A stretch of 64,000 bases of DNA, taken from the NCBI GenBank assembly GCA_013423325.1, contig BLJB01000271.1:64820-128819 (forward strand). The letters are read 5' to 3'. Both the position numbers and the translations under genes were made by a program. The notes below the pieces were generated by a model, which was not told where the DNA came from, did not search any database, and worked only from the letters and a program-made list of their open reading frames with translations. This document shows positions 1 to 10,952 of the stretch, one piece after another (within the stretch, counting starts at the first letter, position 1; the number at the start of each line of letters is the position of its first letter). This DNA comes from Usnea hakonensis (lineage: Eukaryota > Ascomycota > Lecanoromycetes > Lecanorales > Parmeliaceae).

Positions 1-642
1 CATCTGAACCAAGCTCCTTCCCGATGACTCGATCTCCATGATGCCGAAAGAGAATGAACTCTGCGTCTTTAGAGGAAAATAGTGACCCTTCTATCAGACC
101 CACTACCAGTGGCAGGAAAACATGTAGCGGAATCGCTTTCTCATTGACACAAAGCGATCCTCTTAATGAATCCACTCCGATGACTACTATAGCTAAGTAA
201 TAATAATAATGATCTTCTCGCGTACCTGACCGAAAGGCTTCGGCCGGTAAAGATATGCAGGTACACAGATTGTTTGATTGGACGCGCTAAAACAAAGCTA
301 GAGGGGCTAATAAGAGGCTTGTTATTATTAGGCAGGCGTACTCCGTAAGCCAAAGCCTTAACCCCCTGAGTTTCCCCTTTCAGTTTCATGTGCCTCGCCC
401 CTTCTTGCTCTCTTTTTCCTTCCTCCCTCTTCTTTCTTCTCTGCATCAAAAATAGCTACACACTCTCCTTCTTCAATCATTTTCATTTTCATTTTCATTT
501 TCGCATTTGACCCCCAGTCACTCTTTGGCCCTCAAATATCTCAATTGTAGCATTTTCGCTCAACAATAAATACGCTCTCTTAATTTGAAGTCGCGCTCGT
601 AATCGACCCACCAGAACAAAACAGCAACCAACATTCTTCGCC
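1..642. other. Intergenic, promoter side of the GPI-protein gene
   Basis: No supportable gene. The last 160 bases before the ATG at 643 are pyrimidine-rich and include a short tandem run of a CATTTT-type hexamer. They probably hold the promoter and leader of the downstream gene. The small open frame on the minus strand (141-449) has no recognisable domain or splice context. Confidence 0.5.
478..503. repeat. Short tandem repeat, unit CATTTT
   Basis: Four consecutive copies of a six-base CATTTT unit, about 140 bases upstream of the start codon at 643. It lies in a pyrimidine-rich promoter or leader. This is simple sequence; no function is claimed. Confidence 0.7.
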
Positions 643-1517
643 ATGTTCGCCAAAACAGCTCTTGTCTGCGCTCTTTTCGCTGCTGCTGCTGCTCAAGTTG
701 CAGTTGCACAGGCAGTCGTACAGCCAGCCTGCTTCATGGCAGTCTTCGCGTATAGATGCTCCTTCCTAGTCGAGCTTGTCGTATCATCATTTTAACTTTC
801 AAAACAGGTCCTTCCAGACCGAATCCTCAGGCCACTATGCAGCCGACCAGAAAACACTTTGCTGTAAAGAAGCCGCTGAATTCGAATCACGTATTCATTC
901 CAACCTCTGCCCTTCTGGAGATCAGGTCGCTGCCTTGTCTTCATATAAGACCGCGTGCAAGGAGGCGGGCTATGGATGTATGTTGTGAAGCCCCTATCTA
1001 TCCGGTCCATGTATCGTCGGCTAACTCTGCGCCCTTCAGCATGCTCTAACTCGACTACAAGCTCGGCATCCGCATCAGGCACAGCGTCTTCCTCAAGCAG
1101 CGCCAACAGCTCAGCACCCTACCCCGTCGTATATACATCTACGTCTACATATTTTGATAAGGAGTGTTCATGCACGAAAACTACAGCTATTGTGTAAGGC
1201 AATTCAATCCATTGATTATGATAGCTCCTTAACTGAATCCCCTCGGCAGCACTAGTGGCGTAGCTGGTGCAACTGGATTCGTGACTGGCACTGCCTCATC
1301 TGGTCCCATCCCAACCGGCTTTGTAGGGTCAGGCTCAAATTCTGGCTCAGGATCGGGATCGGGATCAGGATCAGGTGTGGCCTCTGGCTCCCCAATCACT
1401 CCCGTCGCTCCATCGAAAACTGGATCTGGACCAAGCTTTACCGGTGCCGCATCCAAGAACGTTGGCTCCGTCGCTGCTGGACTGCTAGCAGTTGCTGGTA
1501 TCGCCATGGCTCTATGA
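643..1517 (+). CDS. Secreted, GPI-anchored, cysteine-rich Ser/Gly protein
   Basis: I read four exons (643-749, 808-977, 1040-1193, 1250-1517) giving 232 residues. The N-terminus is a classical signal peptide (MFAKTALVCALFAAAAAQ, cleavage near VAQA). The middle (about residues 29-93) carries six cysteines including a CC pair. A serine-rich stretch follows, then a CSC motif, making eight cysteines in the mature part. A Gly-Ser repeat (SGSGSGSGSG) leads to a hydrophobic tail (VAAGLLAVAGIAMAL) that ends the protein, as in GPI-anchored proteins. The likely place is plasma membrane or cell wall. Eight cysteines recall CFEM proteins, but the spacing does not fit CFEM clearly, so I give no family. 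The three introns are 56-62 bases with good donors and acceptors. Function unknown. Confidence 0.8.
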
Positions 1518-2022
1518 ACAACTTCAGATATCGTAATCGCTACAGGTCGCGTGTCATGTATAGAGCCTAGGCGAGGCATCTTTAAAGGGAACAACTCACG
1601 CATCTGCTACGGCTCTGCAAAGCCCAGCTCTGATTTCTTAGCGTTATTCTAAGCAGATGGATGGCTTTATAAACAGGCATGACTAGCTTGATGAGAGACA
1701 TCTCGGGACACTGAAGCAGGATCAGCAGCTGTCTTTACCCATCAGCTACATCTCGCTGTCGATAAATAGACTTATTAATTTAACCGTGCTCTAATCAAGG
1801 CTGCCTGCTCATCCGTTCAATGGTCAACCAGAAAGTTTTCTTAAATGTGTAGAATTGTAACCAAGAATCCAGTATCATTCGCTCAATAAATATTATAAAG
1901 CGCAGGAAAAGGAGAAGTTCGTTTGATCGGCAGGATGTTCTAGTCTTGGTGTGCTGAATTTTATCCGTGTTAGGCTCAATCGTTTTTACCTGGTGTACCT
2001 CTAGCGATAATATGCAGTGAGA
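1518..2022. other. Intergenic, nothing recognised
   Basis: About 500 bases between two plus-strand genes. It must hold the terminator of the GPI-protein gene and the promoter of the aconitase gene. I see no coding frame, repeat or RNA gene in it. Confidence 0.5.
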
Positions 2023-4797
2023 ATGCACTCCTCAAGTGCGCGATCCGGGGCCAGAGCAGCGAAGGTTGGTCAAAAAAATGCGATAGCAATAAATCAGCTT
2101 GGTTGACATGGCCAGAATATCAATTGGCTGCGCCCAAATGCTGCCCTTCACCTTCGATTTTTGGCCACGGAGGCAAAACCAAGTGTCCTGCCCACTTCAG
2201 ATGTCGCTCAAAGAATCCTCCCAGATTATAAAACCCTGTTTCGAAATTTAAAGCAGGTCTACAAAGTACTTGGGAAAAATGCGCGGCTCACTTTTGCGGA
2301 AAAGATTCTATACTCACATTTGGATAATGTCGAAGAGTCTCTGTTATCGAATACCCAAAATGGCAAAGAGATTAGGGGGAATGCCACGCTCAAACTCAAG
2401 CCGGACAGAGTGGCCATGCAAGATGCGTCCGCACAAATGGCGCTACTTCAATTCATGTCTTGCGGCCTCTCATCTACAGCAGTGCCCACGAGTATCCATT
2501 GTGACCACATGATAGTCGGAGAGCGAGGCGCAGACGTTGATCTTCCTTCTTCGATCACAGGTAACAAGGAAGTTTTTGACTTCTTGGAATCAGCGGCCAA
2601 GAAGTATGGGATCGAATTCTGGCCGCCTGGCGCAGGTATAATACATCAGACTGTCCTGGAGAATTATGCGGCGCCAGGCCTTATGATGCTTGGAACCGAC
2701 AGTCACACACCCAATGCCGGCGGCTTGGGTGCAATCGCTATTGGTGTTGGTGGTGCAGATGCGGTGGACGCCATGGTGGATGCTCCGTGGGAATTGAAGG
2801 CTCCCAGAATCTTGGGAGTCAGATTGGAAGGGCACTTGAGCGGCTGGGTTAGTCCGAAAGACATCATCATGAAGCTAGCGGGTCTCTTGACCGTACGGGG
2901 GGGCACGGGCTCAATCATTGAATATCTTGGCCCGGGCGTGGATACTATAAGTTGCACGGGTATGGCCACAGTGTCCAATATGGGGTATGATTCCCAAACT
3001 ATTTTGCTCAAGCAAGGCTTTTTTTTCAACGGAAGCAAGCCATTCCTAAGACAGGTGACTTGGTTTCCAGGTCTTAAATTATCTAAAGGAGGTATGCTGA
3101 CTTCGAAATCCTTTCAGAGCCGAAGTGGGAGCCACGACGTCGATATTTCCGTTCACCGAGACCATGAAACCTTACCTGCAATCAACACATAGACTTCCTC
3201 TGTTGCGAGAAATATTGCCAATTGGCCATTTGCTCCGCGCTGACTCTGAGGCGGTGTACGACGATGTTGTTGTCATTGACCTATCTACTCTTGAACCCCA
3301 CATAAACGGACCATTCACTCCAGATCTTTCCACGCCTCTATCACAGTTCAAGGATGCGGTCAAGATCAACGAATGGCCTGAATCTTTTGGCGCAGGTTTG
3401 ATCGGAAGTTGCACGAATAGTTCGTACCAAGACATGACGAGGGCCGAAGACATCGTCAAGCAAGCATCAGCCGCCGGTTTGGAGCTAAAAGCCGACTTCT
3501 TTGTTACACCAGGCAGCGAGCAGATCCGAGCAACACTTGCACGCGACTCAACATTAGAGACGTTCTCCTCAGCCGGCGGCACTGTTCTGGCAAATGCTTG
3601 TGGACCATGTATTGGTCAGTGGAAACGTACCGACGGTGTCTTGAAGGGTGAAACGAATGCCATCTTCTCATCCTATAACCGCAATTTCAAGGGACGGAAT
3701 GATGGCAATCCGTCCACCATGAACTTTCTTGCCTCACCTGAGATTGTCACCGCTATGTCGTATGCCGGTAGCACAACTTTTGATCCACTTAATGACACTA
3801 TACCCACGTCCTCTGGCAATCCGTTTCAATTCTCTCCTCCTTCAGGACGGGACCTTCCGTCTGCGGGCTTCGCCCAAGGCAATCCAGATTTGGCTCCAAC
3901 TCCTGGTGTTCCTTCTCCTGATCATCCTGTCACAATAGACCCAGAGTCCGATCGTCTAGCTGTCCTTGAACCGTTTGCTCCATTTCCCGCGGGGGAAATT
4001 GAAGGTCTGCGCGTTCTATACAAAGTGAAAGGTCAATGCAGTACGTACAATCTCAGAGCTGATTTCTCCTTTTTGGTAGAGAACATTGGGTCACTAGACT
4101 TGTTTGCGGAGCGAGCGCAACTTTTTCACTCCCGAATTTTTCTTCTGGCACCTCAATTATGAACCTGGACTAAACAATGCTGACACCCAAATTTGCGAAA
4201 GCCACCGACACCATCTCGGCAGCAGGACCATGGCTCAAATATAAAGGCCACCTGCCAAATATAAGTGCGAACACGCTGATTGGCGCTGTCAACGCAGAGA
4301 CTGGCGAGACTAATGTTGCTTATGATCATTTTGATCTCGGAGAGTCTCGTGAGCCGCCGAAGAGCGGCATTCCGCAACTGGCCGAGAAGTGGAAGGAGCA
4401 AGGCAAGGAATGGATGGTGGTTGCCGAGAGTAACTACGGCGAAGGTAGCGCGAGAGAACATGCTGCGTTGCAGCCTAGGTACCTGGGTGGGCGTGTCATA
4501 CTCGCCAAAAGCTTCGCAAGGATCCACGAGACGAACTTGAAGAAGCAGGGCATCGTCCCTCTGGTTTTTGAGAACGAGGACGACTACGAGACTTTGAGGG
4601 CGGGAGACGTAGTTTCTACGATTGGTCTGTTCGACATGCTGCAACAGGGTGGAAAAGGAGACGTATGTCTGAAGATTGAAAGAAGAGAGGGGACGCAAAC
4701 AATCAAGGTCAGACATACGATCAGCAAAGATCAAGCGGGATTTATTCTGGCCGGGAGTGCGTTGAATCTGCTGGCCAAAAAGGAAGCTATAAAGTAA
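2023..4797 (+). CDS. Aconitase-family hydratase, mitochondrial (Aco2/AcoB-like)
   Basis: Exons 2023-2064, 2116-2984, 3118-4040 and 4202-4797 sum to 810 codons (809 residues), normal for mitochondrial aconitase. Family motifs run in order: FAEKILYSHLD, MLGTDSHTPNAGGLG, SCTGMATVSNMG, GSCTNSSYQDM, NACGPCIG, CTTDTISAAGPWLKYKGHL, NYGEGSAREHAAL and IHETNLKKQG. The three cysteines that bind the 4Fe-4S cluster (GSCTN and ACGPC) are present. The first exon is tentative. It adds an Arg/Ser/Ala-rich leader ending near RFLATEAKP, which looks like a mitochondrial presequence, but its donor (GTTGGT) is weak. The last intron ends in AAG. The sequence looks closer to the second fungal aconitase, linked to homocitrate dehydration in lysine synthesis, than to the TCA enzyme. 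That assignment is from memory of the families and needs a tree. Convergent with the RAE1 gene. Confidence 0.9.
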
Positions 4798-5086
4798 TAA
4801 GTCATGAGTATTGGAGATGAAAGAAAAAGACTTTCCGAGCATCAGATGAAATAGACAATTCGTGGCAAGATTTTGGCCGCAGCTCGAGGGCAAATCAAAG
4901 TCGTTCTTTTGTTGCTCCATCCATAATCCTCCACAAATCTCCTCGTAACCTCCCTCACGAGTGTTCAGTACTCCTTGCAAGACGGTCGATAGTGCCTGGT
5001 ATCTAAGCCGCTCAAGAAACCTCCGAATGAATCTCGACCCTTGCTTCGATTCTGTAAATGCCAAATCTGACTGTGTTTCCCCAGGC

Positions 5087-6233
5087 TCACTTCCTCACGG
5101 CCTTCGGCCTCGGTTTACACTCGTCCCCTTGCACTGCGTGCAACATGACCTTGTTCACAGACTGCGGTGTATTCACCGCATATCCTTTACTCCAGTCATA
5201 ACTGACAGCATAAGCGAATATATTCCCGCTTCGATTGAAGGCGGTACTTGAAATAGTCCCTCCAACCTCCGGATATCCTTTGAGCCGATGCTTCGCGTCC
5301 TTGTCCCAAAAGTGAAATGTGCCGTCAGAACCTGCAGTGCTGAACGTTCCGTGGACAGGGTGGAAAGAAATAGCGTTAACAGAGTAGACGTTGCTTACGT
5401 CTCTGGTGTTGGGTGGTGTTTGTCTGTGGCATTTGAAGCTGAAGTTTGAAGATGAGTCTTTCTCTTCGACGTATTGAATGGCGCAACGACCTTCTATGCT
5501 TCCGACGGCGAAGCCAGAAGAATCTGAAAAGCAGGTTACAACGCGGGTCTGCCACTTCAATGGGGATTGTAGCGTCTTGTAGAATTCGGTCGGTTTGTCG
5601 AGGTTCACGATGTTGATGTAGCGGTCTGCTGTACCGATGACAAGGAGGTTGTTTTTGCTGTCAATACCGTAGATTCTCTCTTGGCAACCGACACTCGCCA
5701 CTGGATTGGCTTGTCGCAGATCCCAGTATTTGACTGTCTTATCCCAGGATCCTGTCACAAGCACTGGGGCAGCTTGTCCTGGAACATCGATCATGCGTAC
5801 ACAGCGTATTGGCTGATCGTGAGCAGCGACTTGCTGAGCAGTACTGGCGCCTGCGCCGAGGTCGAGAAGCCGAGCTGCTTTGTCGGCACCGCCGCCGACG
5901 ACTTTCGTCCCATCCTGCGACAGATGTCAGTATAAGCACTTACAAATCAACAAAGACTGGAAGGAGTACCTTCGACCAGCAGCAGCTTAACACCGGCCCT
6001 TCATGCTCGAAAAGAGCTTTCCCCTCACTCCCTCCTTGAGCGTTGATTTCGTAGATACGGACTTTCTTATCCCAAGACGCAACCGCAAGATGTTCTGATT
6101 GAGGGGAGAAGGAAATGTCAGAAATGCTGTCTTCAGGTGGGTTGTTGAGCGCAATGTCTTTCGAGATATCGCCCGTGGTACTATTTGCGGCGGCTGCAGT
6201 TGAGCTGGCTGCACTTCCAAATAGGCCGGACAT
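5087..6233 (-). CDS. RAE1: mRNA export WD40 nucleoporin RAE1/Gle2
   Basis: Two exons on the minus strand (6233-5970, 5914-5087; 55-base intron) give 363 residues, the usual size. The N-terminus MSGLFGSA leads to NPPEDSISDISFSP and then WD repeats (VASWDKKVRIYEI, GGGADKAARLLDL, TGSWDKTVKYWDLR, SAVGS-type blades). The family-typical TAGSDGTFHFWDKDAKHRL and the closing blade with YAVSYDWSKGY are present. RAE1 is a seven-bladed propeller at the nuclear pore that binds the GLEBS motif of Nup98/Nup116-type nucleoporins and supports poly(A) RNA export. The intron falls after CCWSK and the frame resumes with DGTKVVGGGADK, so the splice is well supported. The start is the ATG directly before SGLFGSA; the reading frame continues upstream but loses similarity. 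Confidence 0.96.
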
Positions 6234-7786
6234 TTTTGAGGGTCGAAAAGTAAAAATCGAAGAAACTGAACTGCGAAGGAATCGGACGAGGAACAAAGGA
6301 GTGTCAGATCTCTGGGTCCATGTGTTGTGACAAGCAATGGGCTTCCTCACCCACGTACTGCAGGCAAAAAATCCAAGAAGCTGAAGGCAGCATTTCATAA
6401 GTACATCTGCGCGTCTCACGCGTCTGTGCTCGTACAATTTGACGCTAAGCCTTACGGTGGCTAGGTCTAGTACCCTCATTTTTCCGCAATTCTTTTTCTT
6501 CACTCCTCGCTCATAGAATCGCAATCAAAGTTATCAAAAGGAGAGGTCGGGGCATTTATGTTTCCGACTTCTCACAAATACACACAGACTGCTTTGGGAG
6601 AAAGTCCCCGGACACCTCTTGCTCCTTGGAGTACTGAGAAAGCGGAAACGCACCCCCATAAAAGCAAACTTCGGGGTTCACCTCCTCCCCATCTCCTCTA
6701 CCCTCATGCCCCTTTCTTGGCTGTTGGTACTCCCCTAATTTACTTCTCAGGTTCTGGCGTGCAGTCTGAGAGACCACATGGATGAAGATATGAGTCCGGG
6801 CTCAACTGATCTGTACACCGCATGGCTTGGGTTGGGAGTGGGGGGAGGAAGTCATGACTGCGTTTGGATGTGAGGAAGAGGGCTCATAGGTGCATGGATG
6901 GAGGATACATTCGTCGAGATGGATAGACATGTGATTGCCTTTTACTGCCTCGCTCTGATTTCCGGATCAGACCGAGGGAGAGAATGGTGACTCAATGGGG
7001 CTTACAGATGAGGCGAGGAGTCCTTTCATTTCCCATCACTACGGTCTGTATCTTGGATTTCTTGTCCTGCGCGCTCCCCATCACTATCTTTGTGGGAGCA
7101 GAAGACAGAAACGGCAAGAGCTGCTCGGTCAAACGGGCCAGACGGTCATAAAAACTCTGTTCATATGATGATATAACAATCATAGAGTCAAGCACTTAGG
7201 CGTTCCGCAGACCCAGTGCGGTGTCGGAGTGCCGCTGAAGACTAGATCATGCCTTTTGGTATCTGATGAACATCGAGCACTTCTCCCGGAAGCCCGGGAG
7301 CATATAGCTTAAGGAGGAAGCTATATCACTTTACGCAGAGCAAGCAATGAACGGTTGACCAAGCGCTCTGATGCGGCTGTCATCGTCAGCCTGTATGCTT
7401 CGCAAGGAGGCCAAATGACTGAGAGAGAAAATGCTATGCACAAGATCTCTGGATGGCAGATCATCTCTCCCCCAATATAGCACTGACAAGTTCAATGATA
7501 TGCGTTCAATTGTAACAAGAATCCGTCAGCACAGCTAAACCAGTGCCTTAGCTTCGGCCCTGGTAGAGTTTGGTTGACATAATCTTGATGAGGTTTGCTG
7601 TCTGCTATTCACAATTCTGTCGGCAGGTATTTTCCCGGATTGCCAAATTTTGAAGCTTGGGTAAGACGTCATGGAGGAAATAGTATGAGTAGTCGTCCTG
7701 GATGGATATATATTCGTACGGTAACATCAAAATAGGACTCTTAGTTTGGACTCCGGCCCAATGCAAAAATGCTCAAGAGTTCTCCT
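6234..7786. other. Gene-poor 1.5 kb between RAE1 and KEX1
   Basis: This holds the RAE1 promoter and the KEX1 3' end. I found no coding frame with domain or splice support. Small open frames at 6556-6785 and 6992-7195 look random. Two neighbouring perfect hairpins near 7283-7326 are the only structure that stands out. Confidence 0.5.
7283..7326. repeat. Two adjacent inverted repeats (hairpins)
   Basis: CTCCCGG at 7283-7289 pairs with CCGGGAG at 7294-7300. Directly after it, ATATAGCTT at 7302-7310 pairs with AAGCTATAT at 7318-7326 around a seven-base loop. Both stems are perfect. They lie about 460 bases beyond the KEX1 stop codon, so a terminator role is doubtful. Confidence 0.6.
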
Positions 7787-9774
7787 CTAGTCTCTAAAAC
7801 TCACATGCCCATTCGCATGTCCATTTGTTTTCTCCCTTGGCTCCTCATCACTACTTCCTTCGCCTAGACTGTATCTTGCCTCCGCTCCGTCATCGTGTGG
7901 GTTCGGTGTCGCAACATGCAGATCATCCAACTCGCTTTCATCGAAATCTGCTGCTTCAACGTCCCTGCCTTGGCTCTTGTTCCTCACAAGATTGGCGTTT
8001 GAACCTCCGAATACGCTACTGTAGCCCGCTCTTTTGCGTCGATCCTGCCAAACATAGAAGCCCCAAACGCTTGCAAGTATAATGACTACAATTAGGGCGA
8101 CCTCACCCGATTTGTAGTATGCAGCCCACTTGGCTTCTTCAAGCTTCTCTGCTTCCGCCTGTTCGGCCGATGTGCTGTTGGGATGACCGCCCACGCTGGT
8201 CTCTACCCCCTTTTCGCCATCAATCCGAGAATCCGTCGGCTTACCGCCAATACTTGCTATGTCTACATCCAAGAAGCGATCGAGCATGTCTCTTGTTCGT
8301 CTGGGATAATCAAAAGGCACCATGTGGGAAGAGTTGTAGAACAGTACATAAGTCAGATTTCGAGCTTCTTGGTAGAATCCTGCTGGCTCTCCCTCGAAAG
8401 TCCAATGCCTGCGGGGGGCCCACGTTCCAGGAGAGAGTTCAAAGCCTTTACCGCCATTCCAGTCCATGTTGTGGATGAGCTCTTCCGTGCCAATGTGATT
8501 GCAGATAAGGTCTTGATCTCCGGAAAAGAGGACGACAGGCACTTGTTTTAGGATGTCAGGCAGGATCTGGATGGCTGGCTTAGATTTGACGGTATTGAAA
8601 TTTGAGCCCACCGCCCCAGAACATTCCGTCCATCCGGACTTCTTGTCCTTATTGACATGCAGGGCTGCTTTGACATCATCCCTTCGCAGGTACGGGGTGA
8701 CGCTAGTGAGGTCCGGTGGCCAATTCATGCCGCAGCTAGGGTAGCTATCTCGAAGTCGGACATCATACATGTTATAGCACTGTCCGTCCTTCCGAGACAG
8801 CCTGAGGATTGACTGAAGGATAGACTCGCACTGTGGTAGATCGACTTTGTCTAAGCCTCCTGATTGATTGAGAGCATCTGTGCACCGCTGATGCTGCTTT
8901 TCGAGCTCATCTGCCTCGTTAGAGCCGCCTTGTATTACGCCAGCGCCGTAAGCCATCGTAAGGTACGAATTGTATTGCTCGACGGGAGATATCCAAGCGT
9001 TACCGATGATGAGACCTGACAGATTCCACTTCTTAGACTGATTAGGCGACTTGTTGTTGGAGAGTATAGCCTGGGCTACGTATGGTATATGTTGCCCCGC
9101 GTAGGATTCTCCGGCGATGTATAGCTATAGTAATATTACTATCGAGCACAAATTTTGGTAGAGCTTGGTACTCACATCATTATCCTCGTACTCAGGAAAC
9201 ATTTGAAAGAACTTTTTAAGGAAAAGGACCATTTGATCGGCCATGTCGTTGAGCTCATGAACGTAGCTGTCCGTATCAACGTAACTGAAGCCTGTCCCAA
9301 CAGGATTATCGACAAAGAGAATGTTGGCGAATTCATCCCAGGATCCGTCGTTGTATCGGAGAGTCGATTCATCCTTTAGTCGGTAGGGTCCAATCTCCAT
9401 CAAAGCACCATCCATCGAGCTGCACCCCGGTCCGCCATTCAGCCATAATACCGTCCGTTGCCGGTTAGCTATATGGCGATTTTGAAAATGCCAAAAAAAG
9501 AGGTTCCCATTGTGCGCGGGATTGACTTCGACGTGACTATAAGGATGTCAAAACATGTACAGAAGAAGGGACGAGATTTGCGTGCTCACCCAGCGTGCAT
9601 TTTCAAAAGCGGGCCATCTGGCTGGCCAGGTAGTGACTGAACGTAGTAGTCTGCTGCAGTCTTCTCTGCCGCCGAAACATTGCACATCCACATGCACAAG
9701 CTGAGCCATACAGAGGTCTTGAGTGAGAAAGGAAGCAAGTAACGCCAGACATGACCGAGCCGTGAGACAGTCAT
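7787..9774 (-). CDS. KEX1: Kex1-type serine carboxypeptidase of the Golgi
   Basis: Three exons (9774-9590, 9536-9176, 9124-7787; introns of 53 and 51 bases) encode 627 residues. After a signal sequence the protein starts with AADYYVQSLPGQPDGPLLKMHAG and continues with NRHIANRQRTVLWLNGGPGC. The nucleophile is Ser189 in GESYAGQ. The acidic residue lies in SGDQDLICNHIGTE and the histidine in NSSHMVPFDYP. A single membrane segment (VALIVVIILASVWGFYVW) is followed by an acidic cytosolic tail with DFDESELDDLHVATP, the KEX1 layout. The enzyme removes C-terminal Lys and Arg left after Kex2 cleavage, for example from pheromone precursors and secreted toxins. Each splice restores the family sequence exactly. 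Divergent from the LTO1 gene. Confidence 0.96.
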
Positions 9775-10226
9775 TACTGGGCAGAGAAGTAGCCGTGCAG
9801 GCAGACAAGGACAATATTCGATGCCCTTGTGCCTGCAGCCTGAAAAACGATTAGGACGAAGTGTCCTTGGCTATGGCCGGATTGTCCTCATCAGGCAAGA
9901 GAAGGAAGAAGCGCTCCTTCCAAACGTACGTCGACTGGCCGGCGATATCTCGCCAAGACTCTCTTGTAGGCTTGGGTCTTCAATAAAAACAGTGAGAGTG
10001 TTGGATATGTGAATTTGAACAATGTATAGTACTTTATGCTGATCTCAGCAATCAGTGGTGGACTGGTGGGACAGTGCTCGGGCCTCTGGGCGCGCTGTGC
10101 CGCCCGGGAAGATTTTTACATTTTTATTAATACCCGAAGCCGGAGGGCCTCAGTCCCATTTAAATGTCATTTGCGACTCGCGACAACATCCTTTCATGAT
10201 AATAAATAATATTAATAATAACAATC
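9775..10226. other. Divergent promoter between KEX1 and LTO1
   Basis: A 450-base shared upstream region. The last 30 bases before the LTO1 start are AT-rich with TAA/AAT repeats. No gene seen. Confidence 0.5.
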
Positions 10227-10883
10227 ATGCTCACCACTGACCAGGGACACGAGCAAGATCCTTTCGATACGCTTCTTACTATCGAGGACACTTTTTACAA
10301 AGAGGGTTATGATTTGGGCGTTTCGGACGGCAACCGTGCCGGATTGATTGAAGGCCGGTTCTTCGGGCTGGAGAAAGGCTTTGAGAAATATGCCTCCATT
10401 GGTAACCTCTATGGAAGAGCAGTGATATGGGCGGGGAGACTGCCTGTTTCACGAGATACCGCTGTGAATGATGACCAAGATACCAGCGCTGCGGACATGG
10501 ACAATAGATTTAAGAACCTATCAGTGCTAGATAGCAACAAAGATGTTCAGCCTCAAGCTGGATCCCTACCAGGACGAACGATGAGTACCGCACTGCCGGC
10601 CAATACGCGTTTGGAGAAGAACATACGACTGCTTTATGCTTTGACAGAACCAGAGAGTCTGTCGACAAACAACGACGAGAACTCTGTATCGGAACTCGAT
10701 GATCGCTTCAATCGTGCAAGAGGAAAGATCAAAATCATAGAAAAGATGACTGGGGACACGGGTTCTCAAGAAATCCTTGGACTCTCTCCACTCGACCCGT
10801 CTGGACTAGATCCAAGAGTTGGAAGGATGACGAAGGGAGATGGTGGTATCGAAGATATCAGCAGCTTGCATGCTAGACATTAA
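10227..10883 (+). CDS. LTO1: LTO1/Yae1-family protein (deca-GX3 motif)
   Basis: One exon, 218 residues. Residues about 15-60 hold a helical run with Gly at every fourth position (EGYDLGVSDGNRAGLIEG, then RFFGLEKG), the deca-GX3 motif of the Yae1/LTO1 (ORAOV1) family. In yeast, Lto1 with Yae1 links the cytosolic iron-sulfur targeting complex to the ribosome-recycling ATPase Rli1/ABCE1. Here the domain sits at the N-terminus after DPFDTLLTIEDTFYKEG, which is the LTO1 rather than the YAE1 arrangement. The C-terminal two thirds are low in similarity and longer than yeast Lto1. The ending SSLHARH lacks the usual C-terminal tryptophan of Lto1, which could mean fungal divergence or an unseen last exon. 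Start chosen as the first ATG before the conserved block. Confidence 0.85.
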   Translation: MLTTDQGHEQDPFDTLLTIEDTFYKEGYDLGVSDGNRAGLIEGRFFGLEKGFEKYASIGNLYGRAVIWAGRLPVSRDTAVNDDQDTSAADMDNRFKNLSVLDSNKDVQPQAGSLPGRTMSTALPANTRLEKNIRLLYALTEPESLSTNNDENSVSELDDRFNRARGKIKIIEKMTGDTGSQEILGLSPLDPSGLDPRVGRMTKGDGGIEDISSLHARH

Positions 10884-10952
10884 TTCTGCTCGTGTAGTGA
10901 AGTTATCTCGGTTCGTCTATGCTGCTTCTAGTTCTACTCTGTAGCCTTTTGA

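Noticed and set aside
643..1517. CFEM domain in the GPI protein
   Set aside because: There are eight cysteines, but the CFEM spacing and its conserved Asp region are not recognisable.
4153..5064. 303-residue open frame on the minus strand
   Set aside because: It lies antisense to the last exon of the aconitase gene and its 3' flank. It has no domain, and its composition mirrors the coding strand.
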